IMG/VR virus record: IMGVR_UViG_3300024267_000006
Coordinates: 1 to 56,743 of that record
Strand: one strand, 5' to 3'
Length of the DNA stretch: 56,743 nucleotides
From: a virus
In this document: positions 41,065 through 48,977 of the stretch, piece after piece
How the letters are laid out: each line of letters begins with the position of its first letter
How positions within the stretch are numbered: position 1 is the first letter of the stretch
The notes under the pieces: generated by a model
Told to the model about the DNA's origin: nothing
Seen by the model: only the letters and a program-made list of their open reading frames with translations
Database searches by the model: none
Made by a program: the position numbers and the translations under genes

Positions 41065-41336
41065 ATCTAGGATTTTTTATTATGGGTGGACTGATATTTT
41101 CAGTTTACATCTATTTTACAATATGGAACATCTTCTATGGTGCTAAAAAACAAAGAGAAGAAAACTATCCAAACTATTATGATAGACATGGATCGATGAG
41201 CGATGATGTGGATATGGATGGTATGGGAAACTTTAGTAGATTTCCAGTTAATAAAGAACGCGAAGCTCTTAAAAATGCTAGAAAGAATAGAATGGATAGA
41301 GATTGGAAAGGCCGTAAAAAAGAAAAAGTTGATTAG
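41061..41336 (+). CDS. Small membrane protein with charged tail
   Basis: 91 residues from ATG 41061. N-terminal membrane helix (LGFFIMGGLIFSVYIYFTI), then a polar, Tyr/Asp-rich middle and a Lys/Arg-rich tail (KNARKNRMDRDWKGRKK). Probably anchored with its tail in the cytoplasm. Confidence 0.6.
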   Translation: MNLGFFIMGGLIFSVYIYFTIWNIFYGAKKQREENYPNYYDRHGSMSDDVDMDGMGNFSRFPVNKEREALKNARKNRMDRDWKGRKKEKVD

Positions 41337-41337
41337 A

Positions 41338-41583
41338 ATGAGAAACACAGTTAAATTACCACAGCCACAAAGGGATATTATTGTAAAAGCATTACAAGTT
41401 TATCAAACTGCATTAAGAACGCTAGAAGATAAAACTGAAGATCAAGAATATACTGACTTTGATATTACTGCTTTAACTGGAATGTTTAAGGACAGTGATG
41501 TTGATGTAAGAATTGAATTAGATGAAGAGGTACACAACTCATTTGTACACCGACATGGTGTAGATTTTCCAATGTATGTTTAA
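41338..41583 (+). CDS. Small acidic hypothetical protein
   Basis: 81 residues from ATG 41338: MRNTVKLPQPQRDIIVKALQ, helical start, acidic end. Starts one base after the preceding stop; followed by the first junction repeat. Confidence 0.6.
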   Translation: MRNTVKLPQPQRDIIVKALQVYQTALRTLEDKTEDQEYTDFDITALTGMFKDSDVDVRIELDEEVHNSFVHRHGVDFPMYV

Positions 41584-41594
41584 CACCAAAGACA

Positions 41595-41744
41595 ATGGGT
41601 AAATACTTAAAGCAAGGATTTGTAAGAGAGTTGGAATGGCAACTTAATAGAGAAGAAATCTCGTACTCAAAATGGGTTGACCTAATGGAGGAGGAATGTA
41701 TTAAGAACTACAAGGAACAAACCTTTAACACCAAAGAGAAATGA
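41595..41744 (+). CDS. Small protein ending in FNTKEK (repeat-flanked)
   Basis: 49 residues, MGKYLKQGFVRELEWQLNRE, acidic helices, with the C-terminus encoded by the junction repeat. ATGA overlap with the next gene. Confidence 0.55.
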   Translation: MGKYLKQGFVRELEWQLNREEISYSKWVDLMEEECIKNYKEQTFNTKEK

Positions 41745-42025
41745 GTGAAGTAAATCCAAATTACAATCCACAAGCAGATTTTGACAACTTTGGTGAAGAG
41801 ATGGAACACATCGTTAAGACAACACCTAAAGAGGTGCTAAAAAAGGAGTGGGATAAAGTATTAGCAGAATATGGTACTGATACACACGACAAGATTCTAT
41901 CTATGACTGATGACTTTGTTCAGTCTAATCGTAGTGAAGGACAAACCTATGCTCATTATCACTATGATATGATGGCAGACTTTGCTCTACATATATTAGA
42001 AACCTTTAACACCAAAGAGAGATGA
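41741..42025 (+). CDS. Small acidic protein ending in FNTKER (repeat-flanked)
   Basis: 94 residues, Asp/Glu/His-rich, MSEVNPNYNPQADFDNFGEE, with the last residues from the junction repeat. No family recognised. Confidence 0.65.
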   Translation: MSEVNPNYNPQADFDNFGEEMEHIVKTTPKEVLKKEWDKVLAEYGTDTHDKILSMTDDFVQSNRSEGQTYAHYHYDMMADFALHILETFNTKER

Positions 42026-42180
42026 AACCATTAGACAATGTTCAAATGATTGAAGTCAAAGAAGGAGTAGTAACTATCACTTATAAAGATGGTACAACGC
42101 TTACCACTAAAGAGGATATTACACTTGGACTTGGGTATAAGAATGAGAATGATATACCATTAAATGACCATTGTCTTTAA
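42022..42180 (+). CDS. Small hypothetical protein (repeat-flanked)
   Basis: 52 residues with a beta-rich centre (MIEVKEGVVTITYKDGTTLT) and polar tail; stop codon lies in the fourth repeat copy. Confidence 0.55.
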   Translation: MKPLDNVQMIEVKEGVVTITYKDGTTLTTKEDITLGLGYKNENDIPLNDHCL

Positions 42181-42192
42181 CACCAAAGAGAG

Positions 42193-42447
42193 ATGACAGA
42201 AAAGCAACTAATAGAATTAGACTTCACTCGCAATGACGAGACAGCTGAGAATAGTGGAGCACCAAATGACTTCCACTACTACACATACGACGTAGGTAAC
42301 TTCAGCTTAATCTCACCAGCAAGTGATGAGGTTGAAGAAGATGGATGGTATGTTGAGGCATTTGAAACTCCGGAGATTAGATTTACTAATCCTACAGAGG
42401 TGAATATTCTATTGACGTTACTAACGAACAATTATACAGAGAAATGA
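42193..42447 (+). CDS. Small acidic hypothetical protein
   Basis: 84 residues, MTEKQLIELDFTRNDETAEN, acidic with WYVEAFETPEIRF. Last gene of the repeat cassette. Similar proteins with 'LDF.R...T...' starts are common small phage proteins of unknown role. Confidence 0.65.
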   Translation: MTEKQLIELDFTRNDETAENSGAPNDFHYYTYDVGNFSLISPASDEVEEDGWYVEAFETPEIRFTNPTEVNILLTLLTNNYTEK

Positions 42448-42527
42448 AAGAAGAAAGAATTTATACAATAATTAATATTCTTACAGTGATTGGGTTTTTT
42501 ACTCTAATGATACTAGGATCAAAATGA
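42444..42527 (+). CDS. Tiny membrane peptide
   Basis: 27 residues: charged MKEER, then a hydrophobic helix (IINILTVIGFFTLMILG). ATGA overlaps on both sides make translation plausible. Confidence 0.4.
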   Translation: MKEERIYTIINILTVIGFFTLMILGSK

Positions 42528-42763
42528 CAGAAGAACAAATTGATAGAATTATAGAAATGGCTTGGGAGGATAGAACTCCATTTGAGGCCATTGAATTCCA
42601 ATTCGGACTTAAAGAGAATGATGTTAGGAAGTTAATGAGGAAGCACATGAAAGAATCCTCATTTAAAATGTGGAGAGAGCGAGTTAAAGGCAGAAAGACA
42701 AAGCATGCCAAAAATAATGATGGTATCAGATTTAAATCAAAAAACCAAAGAGCAAACCGATGA
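42524..42763 (+). CDS. DUF2805 / TIGR03643-type protein
   Basis: 79 residues matching a short bacterial family: EEQIDRIIEMAWEDRTPFEA, FQFGLKENDVRKLMRKHM and FKMWRERVKGRKTKHA. The layout resembles a small helix-turn-helix protein; function unknown. Usually a chromosomal gene in Bacteroidota and Proteobacteria, so it was probably acquired from a host. Confidence 0.85.
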   Translation: MTEEQIDRIIEMAWEDRTPFEAIEFQFGLKENDVRKLMRKHMKESSFKMWRERVKGRKTKHAKNNDGIRFKSKNQRANR

Positions 42764-43089
42764 GACATTTCTTTTTAATAATTCTATTTATGTTAACAAC
42801 AAACATGGTTGGGCAGAATTTTATTTTACAAGAGAAAGACAAACAAATACATTTTATAGCAGGCGCAGCAGCTAGCACAGTAGGTTATTATTGGTCATAT
42901 AAAAAACATAATAATAAAACAAGAGCTCAAATAACGGGAATGTTAGCATCAATTTCAGCAGGTATATTAAAAGAATTGTATGATAGTAGAACTGGTGGTA
43001 CGGTAGAGCGCAGAGATGTGTTAGCTACTATGATGGGAGGAGCCACAGTTACATTGACTATACCATTATTTCAAAAGAAAAGAAAATGA
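42760..43089 (+). CDS. Exported YfiM-like small protein
   Basis: 109 residues. N-terminal signal sequence (MRHFFLIILFMLTTNMVGQ), then EKDKQIHFIAGAAASTVGYY, a hydrophobic segment with ISAGILKELYDSR, and RRDVLATMMGG. The DKxxHFxxG...KExYD pattern resembles YfiM-type envelope lipoproteins, though no lipobox Cys is visible. Possibly outer-membrane lysis or exclusion factor (inference). Confidence 0.6.
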   Translation: MRHFFLIILFMLTTNMVGQNFILQEKDKQIHFIAGAAASTVGYYWSYKKHNNKTRAQITGMLASISAGILKELYDSRTGGTVERRDVLATMMGGATVTLTIPLFQKKRK

Positions 43090-43265
43090 CAGCAAAAGAA
43101 TGGTTAGATAAAAATGAATGGCCAAATAAAAATATAGATAGTGATGCATTTTCTCATTACACAACAATGAGCAAGATCATGGAACAATATGCCAGAGAAT
43201 ATCATGTAAAAAAACTAGAAGAATCTAGAAAAAAAGAAGAAACACAATTTAAACAATTTTTATGA
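43086..43265 (+). CDS. Small hypothetical protein
   Basis: 59 residues, MTAKEWLDKNEWPNKNIDSD, ending in a Lys/Glu-rich helix. ATGA-type overlaps with both neighbours. No family recognised. Confidence 0.6.
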   Translation: MTAKEWLDKNEWPNKNIDSDAFSHYTTMSKIMEQYAREYHVKKLEESRKKEETQFKQFL

Positions 43266-43894
43266 AAAAGCTAGAAAGAATGCAGAACTTGATTGTAGTA
43301 GGTCATCCAGATCAGGAATCTTTCTGTTACAATGGTATTTTTAAGACAATTCAGAAAACTCTATTAGATAGTGATTACCTAAATGAGGTAGAAGTTATTG
43401 ATTTATATAGAGATGATTTCTCTAGACCAAGAACAGATCTTATTAAAAAATATCAAGAGTTAGTAACTTGGGCAGACAGAATCTATTTCGTATCTCCAGT
43501 TTGGTGGTTTAGATTAACACCAAGAACAGAGATATTCTTTGACGAAGTATTTACTCCAGGTTTTGCATACAAGTTTGTCCCAGTGATTGGACCATACGCA
43601 TATCCAAAACCATTTTTGAGTGATAAAAAGGTAAGAACATACATCACACATGGAGCACCTTCATTGCCAGTAAAAACACTTTATTTGAATTCGGTTAAAT
43701 TACGTTTAGTGATGGGTGTATTTACATTTGTGTTTGGATGGAATATTTCAAGATGGTTAAAGACAAAACAATTTTGGTCAGTACCATTTGCAAGTGATAA
43801 AAAACGAGCAAAGTATTTAGAAATAGTTAAAAAAGATGTTCTTAAAGATTTGAAGAAACATCAAATTGAAACAATATCAAATAAGAGTATATAA
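43262..43894 (+). CDS. NAD(P)H-quinone oxidoreductase-like flavoprotein
   Basis: 210 residues of the flavodoxin-like fold quinone reductase family. LIVVGHPDQESFCYNGI is the phosphate-binding loop, VIDLYRDDFSRPRTD, SPVWWFRLTPRTEIFFDEVFTPGFAYKF and THGAP are the conserved blocks. Uses FMN/FAD and NAD(P)H for two-electron reduction. Unusual in a phage; perhaps protects against oxidative or quinone stress (inference). Confidence 0.8.
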   Translation: MKKLERMQNLIVVGHPDQESFCYNGIFKTIQKTLLDSDYLNEVEVIDLYRDDFSRPRTDLIKKYQELVTWADRIYFVSPVWWFRLTPRTEIFFDEVFTPGFAYKFVPVIGPYAYPKPFLSDKKVRTYITHGAPSLPVKTLYLNSVKLRLVMGVFTFVFGWNISRWLKTKQFWSVPFASDKKRAKYLEIVKKDVLKDLKKHQIETISNKSI

Positions 43895-43910
43895 TACTTA
43901 AACAATAATT

Positions 43911-44126
43911 ATGACTATAGAAGTTTGGATTCAAGAGGAATCAATTGAAAATCTAATTAAAATTAGTGATGAACTTTATAATGGAGATGCAGATGAAAGA
44001 TTTGAAGATTCTGTAGAATTCACCAAAGTTCTTACATTAGAGGGTCAAGTAGCAATTCACATGTCACTTGATACTTATATTAGACTTACAGATAATGAAT
44101 TATTAACTGAATGGGAAATATATTAA
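43911..44126 (+). CDS. Small acidic hypothetical protein
   Basis: 71 residues, MTIEVWIQEESIENLIKISD, one beta strand and acidic helices. Directly before thioredoxin. No family recognised. Confidence 0.65.
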   Translation: MTIEVWIQEESIENLIKISDELYNGDADERFEDSVEFTKVLTLEGQVAIHMSLDTYIRLTDNELLTEWEIY

Positions 44127-44135
44127 AATTAAAAT

Positions 44136-44420
44136 ATGGATTTTAAAGAAGAAATTAAAACAGGAAGAGTATTAGTAGATTTTTGGGCTGCATGGTGTGG
44201 ACCATGTAAAATGCTTATTAAAACATTAGACAAATACTCAGAAGAAGTTAGTGAAGTTAAAGTACTAAAAATTAACGTAGATGAAGAATCAGACATTGCT
44301 GCAGAATATGGCATTAGATCGATACCTACATTATTGTATTTTGAAGACGGCGAAATTGTAGAAAGACAAACAGGTAATGTTCCGTTAGCAACTATAAAAG
44401 AATTAACAAAAATAAATTAA
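44136..44420 (+). CDS. Thioredoxin
   Basis: 94 residues, a complete short thioredoxin: VLVDFWAAWCGPCKM with the WCGPC site at about residues 22-26, and YGIRSIPTLLYFEDGE with the cis-Pro. Cytoplasmic (no signal peptide). May serve ribonucleotide reduction or protein folding. Contrast the Cys-free exported homologue at 34105. Confidence 0.93.
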   Translation: MDFKEEIKTGRVLVDFWAAWCGPCKMLIKTLDKYSEEVSEVKVLKINVDEESDIAAEYGIRSIPTLLYFEDGEIVERQTGNVPLATIKELTKIN

Positions 44421-44421
44421 T

Positions 44422-44907
44422 ATGTGGAACTGGATCAAAAACACTTTTGTATATTGGGTAGAATTAGCTAGAGATATTAGAGTTTGGTGGATTTTTCGTA
44501 AAACTGCAAAACAAAATCAAGATCAATTAAATCAAGACTTTCAATTAAGAGTTGATTGGTTGGGTAGAATTTATGGTGTAGTTAATTTACCAGAAGAGGT
44601 TCAAACTGCATCTGGTGAAATTCAACAGGCATTTGTTCTTAATAAGATTTCAGGTTTTGGAAACTACATGTTACAAATAGGTTTGGCAGATATGGTTTAT
44701 CCTCAAATACAAAAGGTATCGCCTGTTTCTTATTTAATAATTTTATGGCCAGTATTTGATGATTTGTCTCTGCTGCCTATTATTGGTAATATTATTAGAT
44801 CTACATTTGTAGGTTTTATCATTTTTATTATAACTAAATTTATCATCAATAATGCACACATATGGAATGCATTATGGGATAAGTTTACTATATTCTTAAC
44901 ACAATAG
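44422..44907 (+). CDS. Membrane protein
   Basis: 161 residues with an amphipathic Trp-rich N-terminus (MWNWIKNTFVYWVELARDI) and two C-terminal hydrophobic spans (about 103-122 and 125-146, PIIGNIIRSTFVGFIIFIIT). No family recognised; lies in an operon with thioredoxin and a nuclease. Confidence 0.65.
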   Translation: MWNWIKNTFVYWVELARDIRVWWIFRKTAKQNQDQLNQDFQLRVDWLGRIYGVVNLPEEVQTASGEIQQAFVLNKISGFGNYMLQIGLADMVYPQIQKVSPVSYLIILWPVFDDLSLLPIIGNIIRSTFVGFIIFIITKFIINNAHIWNALWDKFTIFLTQ

Positions 44908-44910
44908 AAT

Positions 44911-45678
44911 TTGAAAACAGAAGAAGTATCAATAAACAGAGTTCATGAAGATGGACTTAGGTTTTATCAAGTAACTGAAGGTGACAAAGTAATAGCTAAG
45001 TTGCCTTCAGTTACTACTATCTTGGGTAATACCAAAGATATGTCAGGTTTAGAGAAATGGAAAAAAAGAGTAGGTGAAGCCGAAGCTAAACGTATATCTG
45101 AACTTTCAATGAACAGGGGAACTATTATGCACAGACTCATAGAACTGTATAAGAGCACTTCTGGGTCAGCCACTGAAAGGCTAAAGATTCTTAAAGATTT
45201 AGCAAAAGAAGATGAGGAGGTTAACCAATTCAGCGAAGAAGACAATGGACCTCTTTATTTAGAAGAAGCATGGAAATTCTTTTATAAATTCTATTTTAAT
45301 AGTTCTGATTATTTTGATAGAGTTGTTAAAGTATTAGAAGCAGAAACATTCTTATGGACTGTAAAAGGTGGAGGATGGGCTGGAACAGTAGATAATATTT
45401 CTAAAATGGTTGATGATAAAGTTGTTATTATTGATTATAAAAACAGTAGAAGACCAAAAAGAGAAGATTGGATTCAAGATTATTTCATACAATGTGGTGC
45501 ATACTTTATTGCATATTGGGATATGACAGGAATTAAAGCAGATGGTGGAGAAATATGGATTGCAAATGAAGAAGATAACATACCACAATGTTTCACATTA
45601 ACACAATCAGATTTAGAATTTTATTCTAAGCAATTTATAAGAAGAAGAAAAACATTTAAAGAATTAAAAGGTATATGA
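44911..45678 (+). CDS. PD-(D/E)XK nuclease
   Basis: 255 residues, TTG start at 44911 (MKTEEVSINRVH). GGWAGTVDNISKMVDDKVVIIDYKNS gives the catalytic D...DxK (Asp, then IIDYK), followed by the helix QCGAYFIAYWDM, as in Cas4/RecB-type exonucleases. Early LPSVTTILG...RGTIMHRLIEL is also typical of this family in phages. Probably processes DNA ends in recombination. Overlaps the next start. Confidence 0.85.
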   Translation: MKTEEVSINRVHEDGLRFYQVTEGDKVIAKLPSVTTILGNTKDMSGLEKWKKRVGEAEAKRISELSMNRGTIMHRLIELYKSTSGSATERLKILKDLAKEDEEVNQFSEEDNGPLYLEEAWKFFYKFYFNSSDYFDRVVKVLEAETFLWTVKGGGWAGTVDNISKMVDDKVVIIDYKNSRRPKREDWIQDYFIQCGAYFIAYWDMTGIKADGGEIWIANEEDNIPQCFTLTQSDLEFYSKQFIRRRKTFKELKGI

Positions 45679-46757
45679 AAAAGAACAAACAATTTTTATA
45701 TGATTACTTAAATGCTTATGCTCCAGTAGCACAGGAAACTGAAGGTCAAAAAATATGGACTGATTACATTAAACCGTTTTCTGATTTTTTGTATACAGAT
45801 GCATATGGAACTTCATACGGAGTTAGAAAATCTAAAACCAAATTTAATACTCAATTTCCAAAAGTAGTAATTGAAGCCCACTGTGATGAAATTGCATGGA
45901 TTATTACTAATATTGAAAAAGATGGTATGATTAGAGTTAGAAAACATGGAGGATCAGATAATATGATTGCACCTTCTAAGGCAGTAACTATTCATACACA
46001 TGATGGAGAACAAGTTAAAGGTGTTTTTGGTTGGCCAGCAATTCATACGAGAGTTAAAAGAAAAGATTTAGGTTATGCTGATCATGAATTATGGGTAGAC
46101 ACTGGATTAGATAGTTTAGAAAAAGTAAATGAAGCTGGTGTTGAAGTAGGATGTTTAATTACATTTGATGATCAATTACAAGAAATGGGTGATTATTATG
46201 TAGGTAGAGCATTAGATAATAAGATAGGAGGTTATATTATAGCAGAGGTTCTTAGAAAAATACACAAAGAAGGTGTAGATTTGCCATTTGATCTATATGT
46301 AGTTAATTCAGTACAAGAAGAAGTTGGATTATTTGGCGCTAAAAAAATTGCAAAAGAATTACAAGCTGATTTAGCATTAGTCACAGATGTTTGCCATAAT
46401 ACAGCAACACCAAAAATGGATAATGCAAAACATGGGCCAGTTGAAGGTGGTAAAGGACCATCATTAGAGTATGCATCTCAAAATCATAGAGGTATTTTAA
46501 ACATGATCAAGAAAGTTGCAGAGAACAATAATATTCCACTTCAACATCATGTTGGTAGTTATGGAAATGATACTGTTGCATTCTTTTTAGAGAATACACC
46601 AACTGCTATTTTAGGTATGCCACTTAAATATATGCACTCAACTGTAGAAATGGCACATAAGAAAGATGTTAAGAATTGCATTGAATTATACGTTCATTTT
46701 CTTAAAAACTTGACACCTGAAAAAATAAATAAGATAAATAATAAGATAGATAATTAA
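45675..46757 (+). CDS. M42-family aminopeptidase
   Basis: 360 residues with the complete M42 metal and catalytic set: EAHCDEI (H69, D71), GRALDNKIGG (D181 bridging), NSVQEEVGLFGA (E215/E216), TDVCH (D238) and KYMHSTVEMAHK (H321). These enzymes form dodecameric tetrahedral particles that cut peptides or cellulose fragments. All residues needed look intact. A rare gift in phages; may recycle peptides or degrade small host peptides (inference). Confidence 0.9.
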   Translation: MKKNKQFLYDYLNAYAPVAQETEGQKIWTDYIKPFSDFLYTDAYGTSYGVRKSKTKFNTQFPKVVIEAHCDEIAWIITNIEKDGMIRVRKHGGSDNMIAPSKAVTIHTHDGEQVKGVFGWPAIHTRVKRKDLGYADHELWVDTGLDSLEKVNEAGVEVGCLITFDDQLQEMGDYYVGRALDNKIGGYIIAEVLRKIHKEGVDLPFDLYVVNSVQEEVGLFGAKKIAKELQADLALVTDVCHNTATPKMDNAKHGPVEGGKGPSLEYASQNHRGILNMIKKVAENNNIPLQHHVGSYGNDTVAFFLENTPTAILGMPLKYMHSTVEMAHKKDVKNCIELYVHFLKNLTPEKINKINNKIDN

Positions 46758-46769
46758 AATACACACATT

Positions 46770-47069
46770 ATGAGCAAATTTAATACATTTTTAGCAGATC
46801 ATGGTACAAAGATAGTAATTGCACTTTTAGTGCTTACTTATTTCAAATCATGTGGAATTGATTCTGACGTTGAAAAAATCAAAAAAGATTTAAGAGTAAC
46901 CAATGCGGAAGTTGATTCTTTAACAAATAGATTAGAAACAAAAATCATTTCTGAACAAGATATGATTAGATTAATTAAAGAAGTTCCGGCTTGGAAAACT
47001 CTAAGAATTGAAGAGATATCAGACAAGGAAAGAATTTCAATTAACGCACTAGAAGAAAAAGAAGACTAA
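46770..47069 (+). CDS. Membrane-anchored coiled-coil protein
   Basis: 99 residues: short N-terminus, a membrane helix (about 14-28, KIVIALLVLTYF), then a coiled coil (VEKIKKDLRVTNAEVDSLTN) and acidic end. Third protein of this architecture here. Confidence 0.6.
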   Translation: MSKFNTFLADHGTKIVIALLVLTYFKSCGIDSDVEKIKKDLRVTNAEVDSLTNRLETKIISEQDMIRLIKEVPAWKTLRIEEISDKERISINALEEKED

Positions 47070-47070
47070 A

Positions 47071-47472
47071 ATGGCATCTGAGGATAAATCACAAAATTAT
47101 AACTCTGATATTGAGAGAATGGCTGAAAAATTAAATGTTCAACCACCTCAACCTATTGAAACACCAAAAGAAGAGACTGCTTCACAGTTAAGTCAAATTC
47201 TTTCAGGATGGGGCAATAGAGTTAAAGATGCATTCGGCATGTTAGATGACGAGACTAAAGCAATGAGTGAAGCTAGATTAAAACATTGTGACGGATGTTA
47301 TATGAGAACTAGTAATACATGTGATCCAAGAAAGTCTATGAAAAATAACGTTACTGGTCAAGTAGTAACAGGGTGTGGATGTAATATTTCTGCAAAATCA
47401 ATGTCACGTATGTCTAGATGTCCTTTAGATAAATGGGATAAAATTGAACCCAAAATTTGGAAAAAACAATAA
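47071..47472 (+). CDS. Cys-rich zinc-binding protein
   Basis: 133 residues. Polar N-terminal half, then HCDGCYMRTSNTCDP, TGCGCNISAK and MSRCPLDKW, a repeated C-x2-C pattern with GCGC typical of a small metal-binding family in Bacteroidota phages. Function unknown. Starts one base after the preceding stop. Confidence 0.7.
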   Translation: MASEDKSQNYNSDIERMAEKLNVQPPQPIETPKEETASQLSQILSGWGNRVKDAFGMLDDETKAMSEARLKHCDGCYMRTSNTCDPRKSMKNNVTGQVVTGCGCNISAKSMSRMSRCPLDKWDKIEPKIWKKQ

Positions 47473-47476
47473 TATT

Positions 47477-48556
47477 ATGAAAGATAAATTAGTAAAACGG
47501 TTTGTAATAGGAACGTTCGTATCTTTATACGCATTAGTTTCTGTTATATCAACAATACACGTAATAGATTTCTTTGAATTATCAAATCCATATTGGTTAG
47601 CAGTAACTTTAGCAATTGGTTTTGAAATAGGTGCAGCAGCATCTCTAGCATCTCTAGTTATTTTAAAGAAAATGAATAAAACTATTGTATGGTCCTTATT
47701 CATAGCAATTACTTTGATGCAAATGCAAGGTAACATGTATTATGCATTTATTAATTTAGAAAATTTTACAGGATGGTCAGAATTATTTGATTTAATAGAA
47801 GAAGATCTTATTGACCAAAAAAGAATTTTAGCATTTGTATCAGGTGCTATTTTACCACTTATTGCTTTAGGATTTATTAAATCTTTAGTAGACTATATAA
47901 AACCAGAAGATGAGGATGAGATTATATCAGAAGGTATTTTAGGAGATTTGAATAAAGAAGAAGATGTAACAGGATTTGATACTGTACCTTCTGAAGAATT
48001 CTTTGAAGATATTCTTGATAAACCAGGTGATAATATAATGCCAAGTGTCGATGTAGATGAAGAACTTGACGCATGGAGAGATATTTCAGATGAATTAACT
48101 GAATCCTACGGCCCTGATGAATACGATGCATATATTGATCGTCATGAGCCTGGTAGTTGGTTAAAGAATCCACCAGAAGATAATGAAGAATCACATAGCG
48201 ATCACTTGTATGAAGAACCAAATCTATCTAAAATAAAAGAATCTGTAGAAGAATGGGACGAAGATCATGCTCTTGATTTAGTAATGAATGACATGGTAAA
48301 AGATATGGATCTTGAGGATTTTGAAGAAGTTCAGCAAGAAGAACTTGATGGAGCTTCAGAAGAAAGTTCTACAGAATTTCAAGAACCTAATCCAACATCA
48401 GTTGGTGCTATAGTTCAAAAAATAGAAACACCACATTTACCGACAAACGAAGAATTAAAATCTAAAACTCAAGACGAACTTTGGAATGAAGCAATGGCTA
48501 AAAAAGCCAAAAAAGAGATGGAAGATTTTATAAAAAATAAGAATGCAAATAAGTAG
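47477..48556 (+). CDS. Membrane protein with long acidic tail
   Basis: 359 residues from ATG 47477 (an upstream in-frame ATG overlaps the Cys-rich gene). Four hydrophobic spans in the first 145 residues (e.g. FVIGTFVSLYALVSVIST, FVSGAILPLIALGFI), then 200 residues rich in Asp/Glu, probably disordered. No family recognised. Overlaps the next gene by 14 nt. Confidence 0.7.
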   Translation: MKDKLVKRFVIGTFVSLYALVSVISTIHVIDFFELSNPYWLAVTLAIGFEIGAAASLASLVILKKMNKTIVWSLFIAITLMQMQGNMYYAFINLENFTGWSELFDLIEEDLIDQKRILAFVSGAILPLIALGFIKSLVDYIKPEDEDEIISEGILGDLNKEEDVTGFDTVPSEEFFEDILDKPGDNIMPSVDVDEELDAWRDISDELTESYGPDEYDAYIDRHEPGSWLKNPPEDNEESHSDHLYEEPNLSKIKESVEEWDEDHALDLVMNDMVKDMDLEDFEEVQQEELDGASEESSTEFQEPNPTSVGAIVQKIETPHLPTNEELKSKTQDELWNEAMAKKAKKEMEDFIKNKNANK

Positions 48557-48977
48557 ATTAAAGATTAACATAGAAGACGTTTACATTTCTAAGCCTTTAG
48601 AAAAAGAAACGTATATAAAGGTTATGTCTGAAAATCCAAATACAATTCATTCTCTATATCTAATAGCAAATGAATTGAAAGCAATGCATTACTTTCTTTC
48701 TTTAGATGATCATCCAGATCATATAATATCTGCATATATACAAGTTCATCATGGATATTGTAATAAAGCTCGACAACAAATAGGTGCTATTAAAAGCATG
48801 TCTCACAAATTAAAAATCAGACCATATTATGTTATCAGATACAAGATTACTGATAAAAAAACTATGAAAGAGACATTTTCTTTTAGACATAAGAGTACCA
48901 GTAAAAATGAAATATATAAATTAATCAAAGTGTTTCATGATAAAACAGAAGAATTATGCAAAGTAAATACGTTTTAA
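48543..48977 (+). CDS. Hypothetical protein
   Basis: 144 residues, MQISRLKINIEDVYISKPLE, alpha/beta with a His-rich centre (YIQVHHGYCNKARQQIGAIK). The N-terminus overlaps the previous gene and the C-terminus the endolysin gene. No family recognised. Confidence 0.65.
   Translation: MQISRLKINIEDVYISKPLEKETYIKVMSENPNTIHSLYLIANELKAMHYFLSLDDHPDHIISAYIQVHHGYCNKARQQIGAIKSMSHKLKIRPYYVIRYKITDKKTMKETFSFRHKSTSKNEIYKLIKVFHDKTEELCKVNTF

Larger units (their letters stand above)
41579..42195 (+). repeat. Four copies of a 20-nt gene-junction repeat
   Basis: TTTAACACCAAAGAGAGATG or a close variant occurs at 41579-41597, 41724-41743, 42005-42024 and 42176-42195, each time spanning the end of one small gene and the ATG of the next. 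In two genes it is coding (C-terminal FNTKE), in the other two it includes the TAA stop. The AAAGAGA part may serve as a purine-rich ribosome-binding site. Confidence 0.8.

Noticed and set aside
47922-48221. Minus-strand open frame with His/Leu/Tyr-rich translation
   Set aside because: Antisense shadow of the acidic tail of the membrane protein at 47477.
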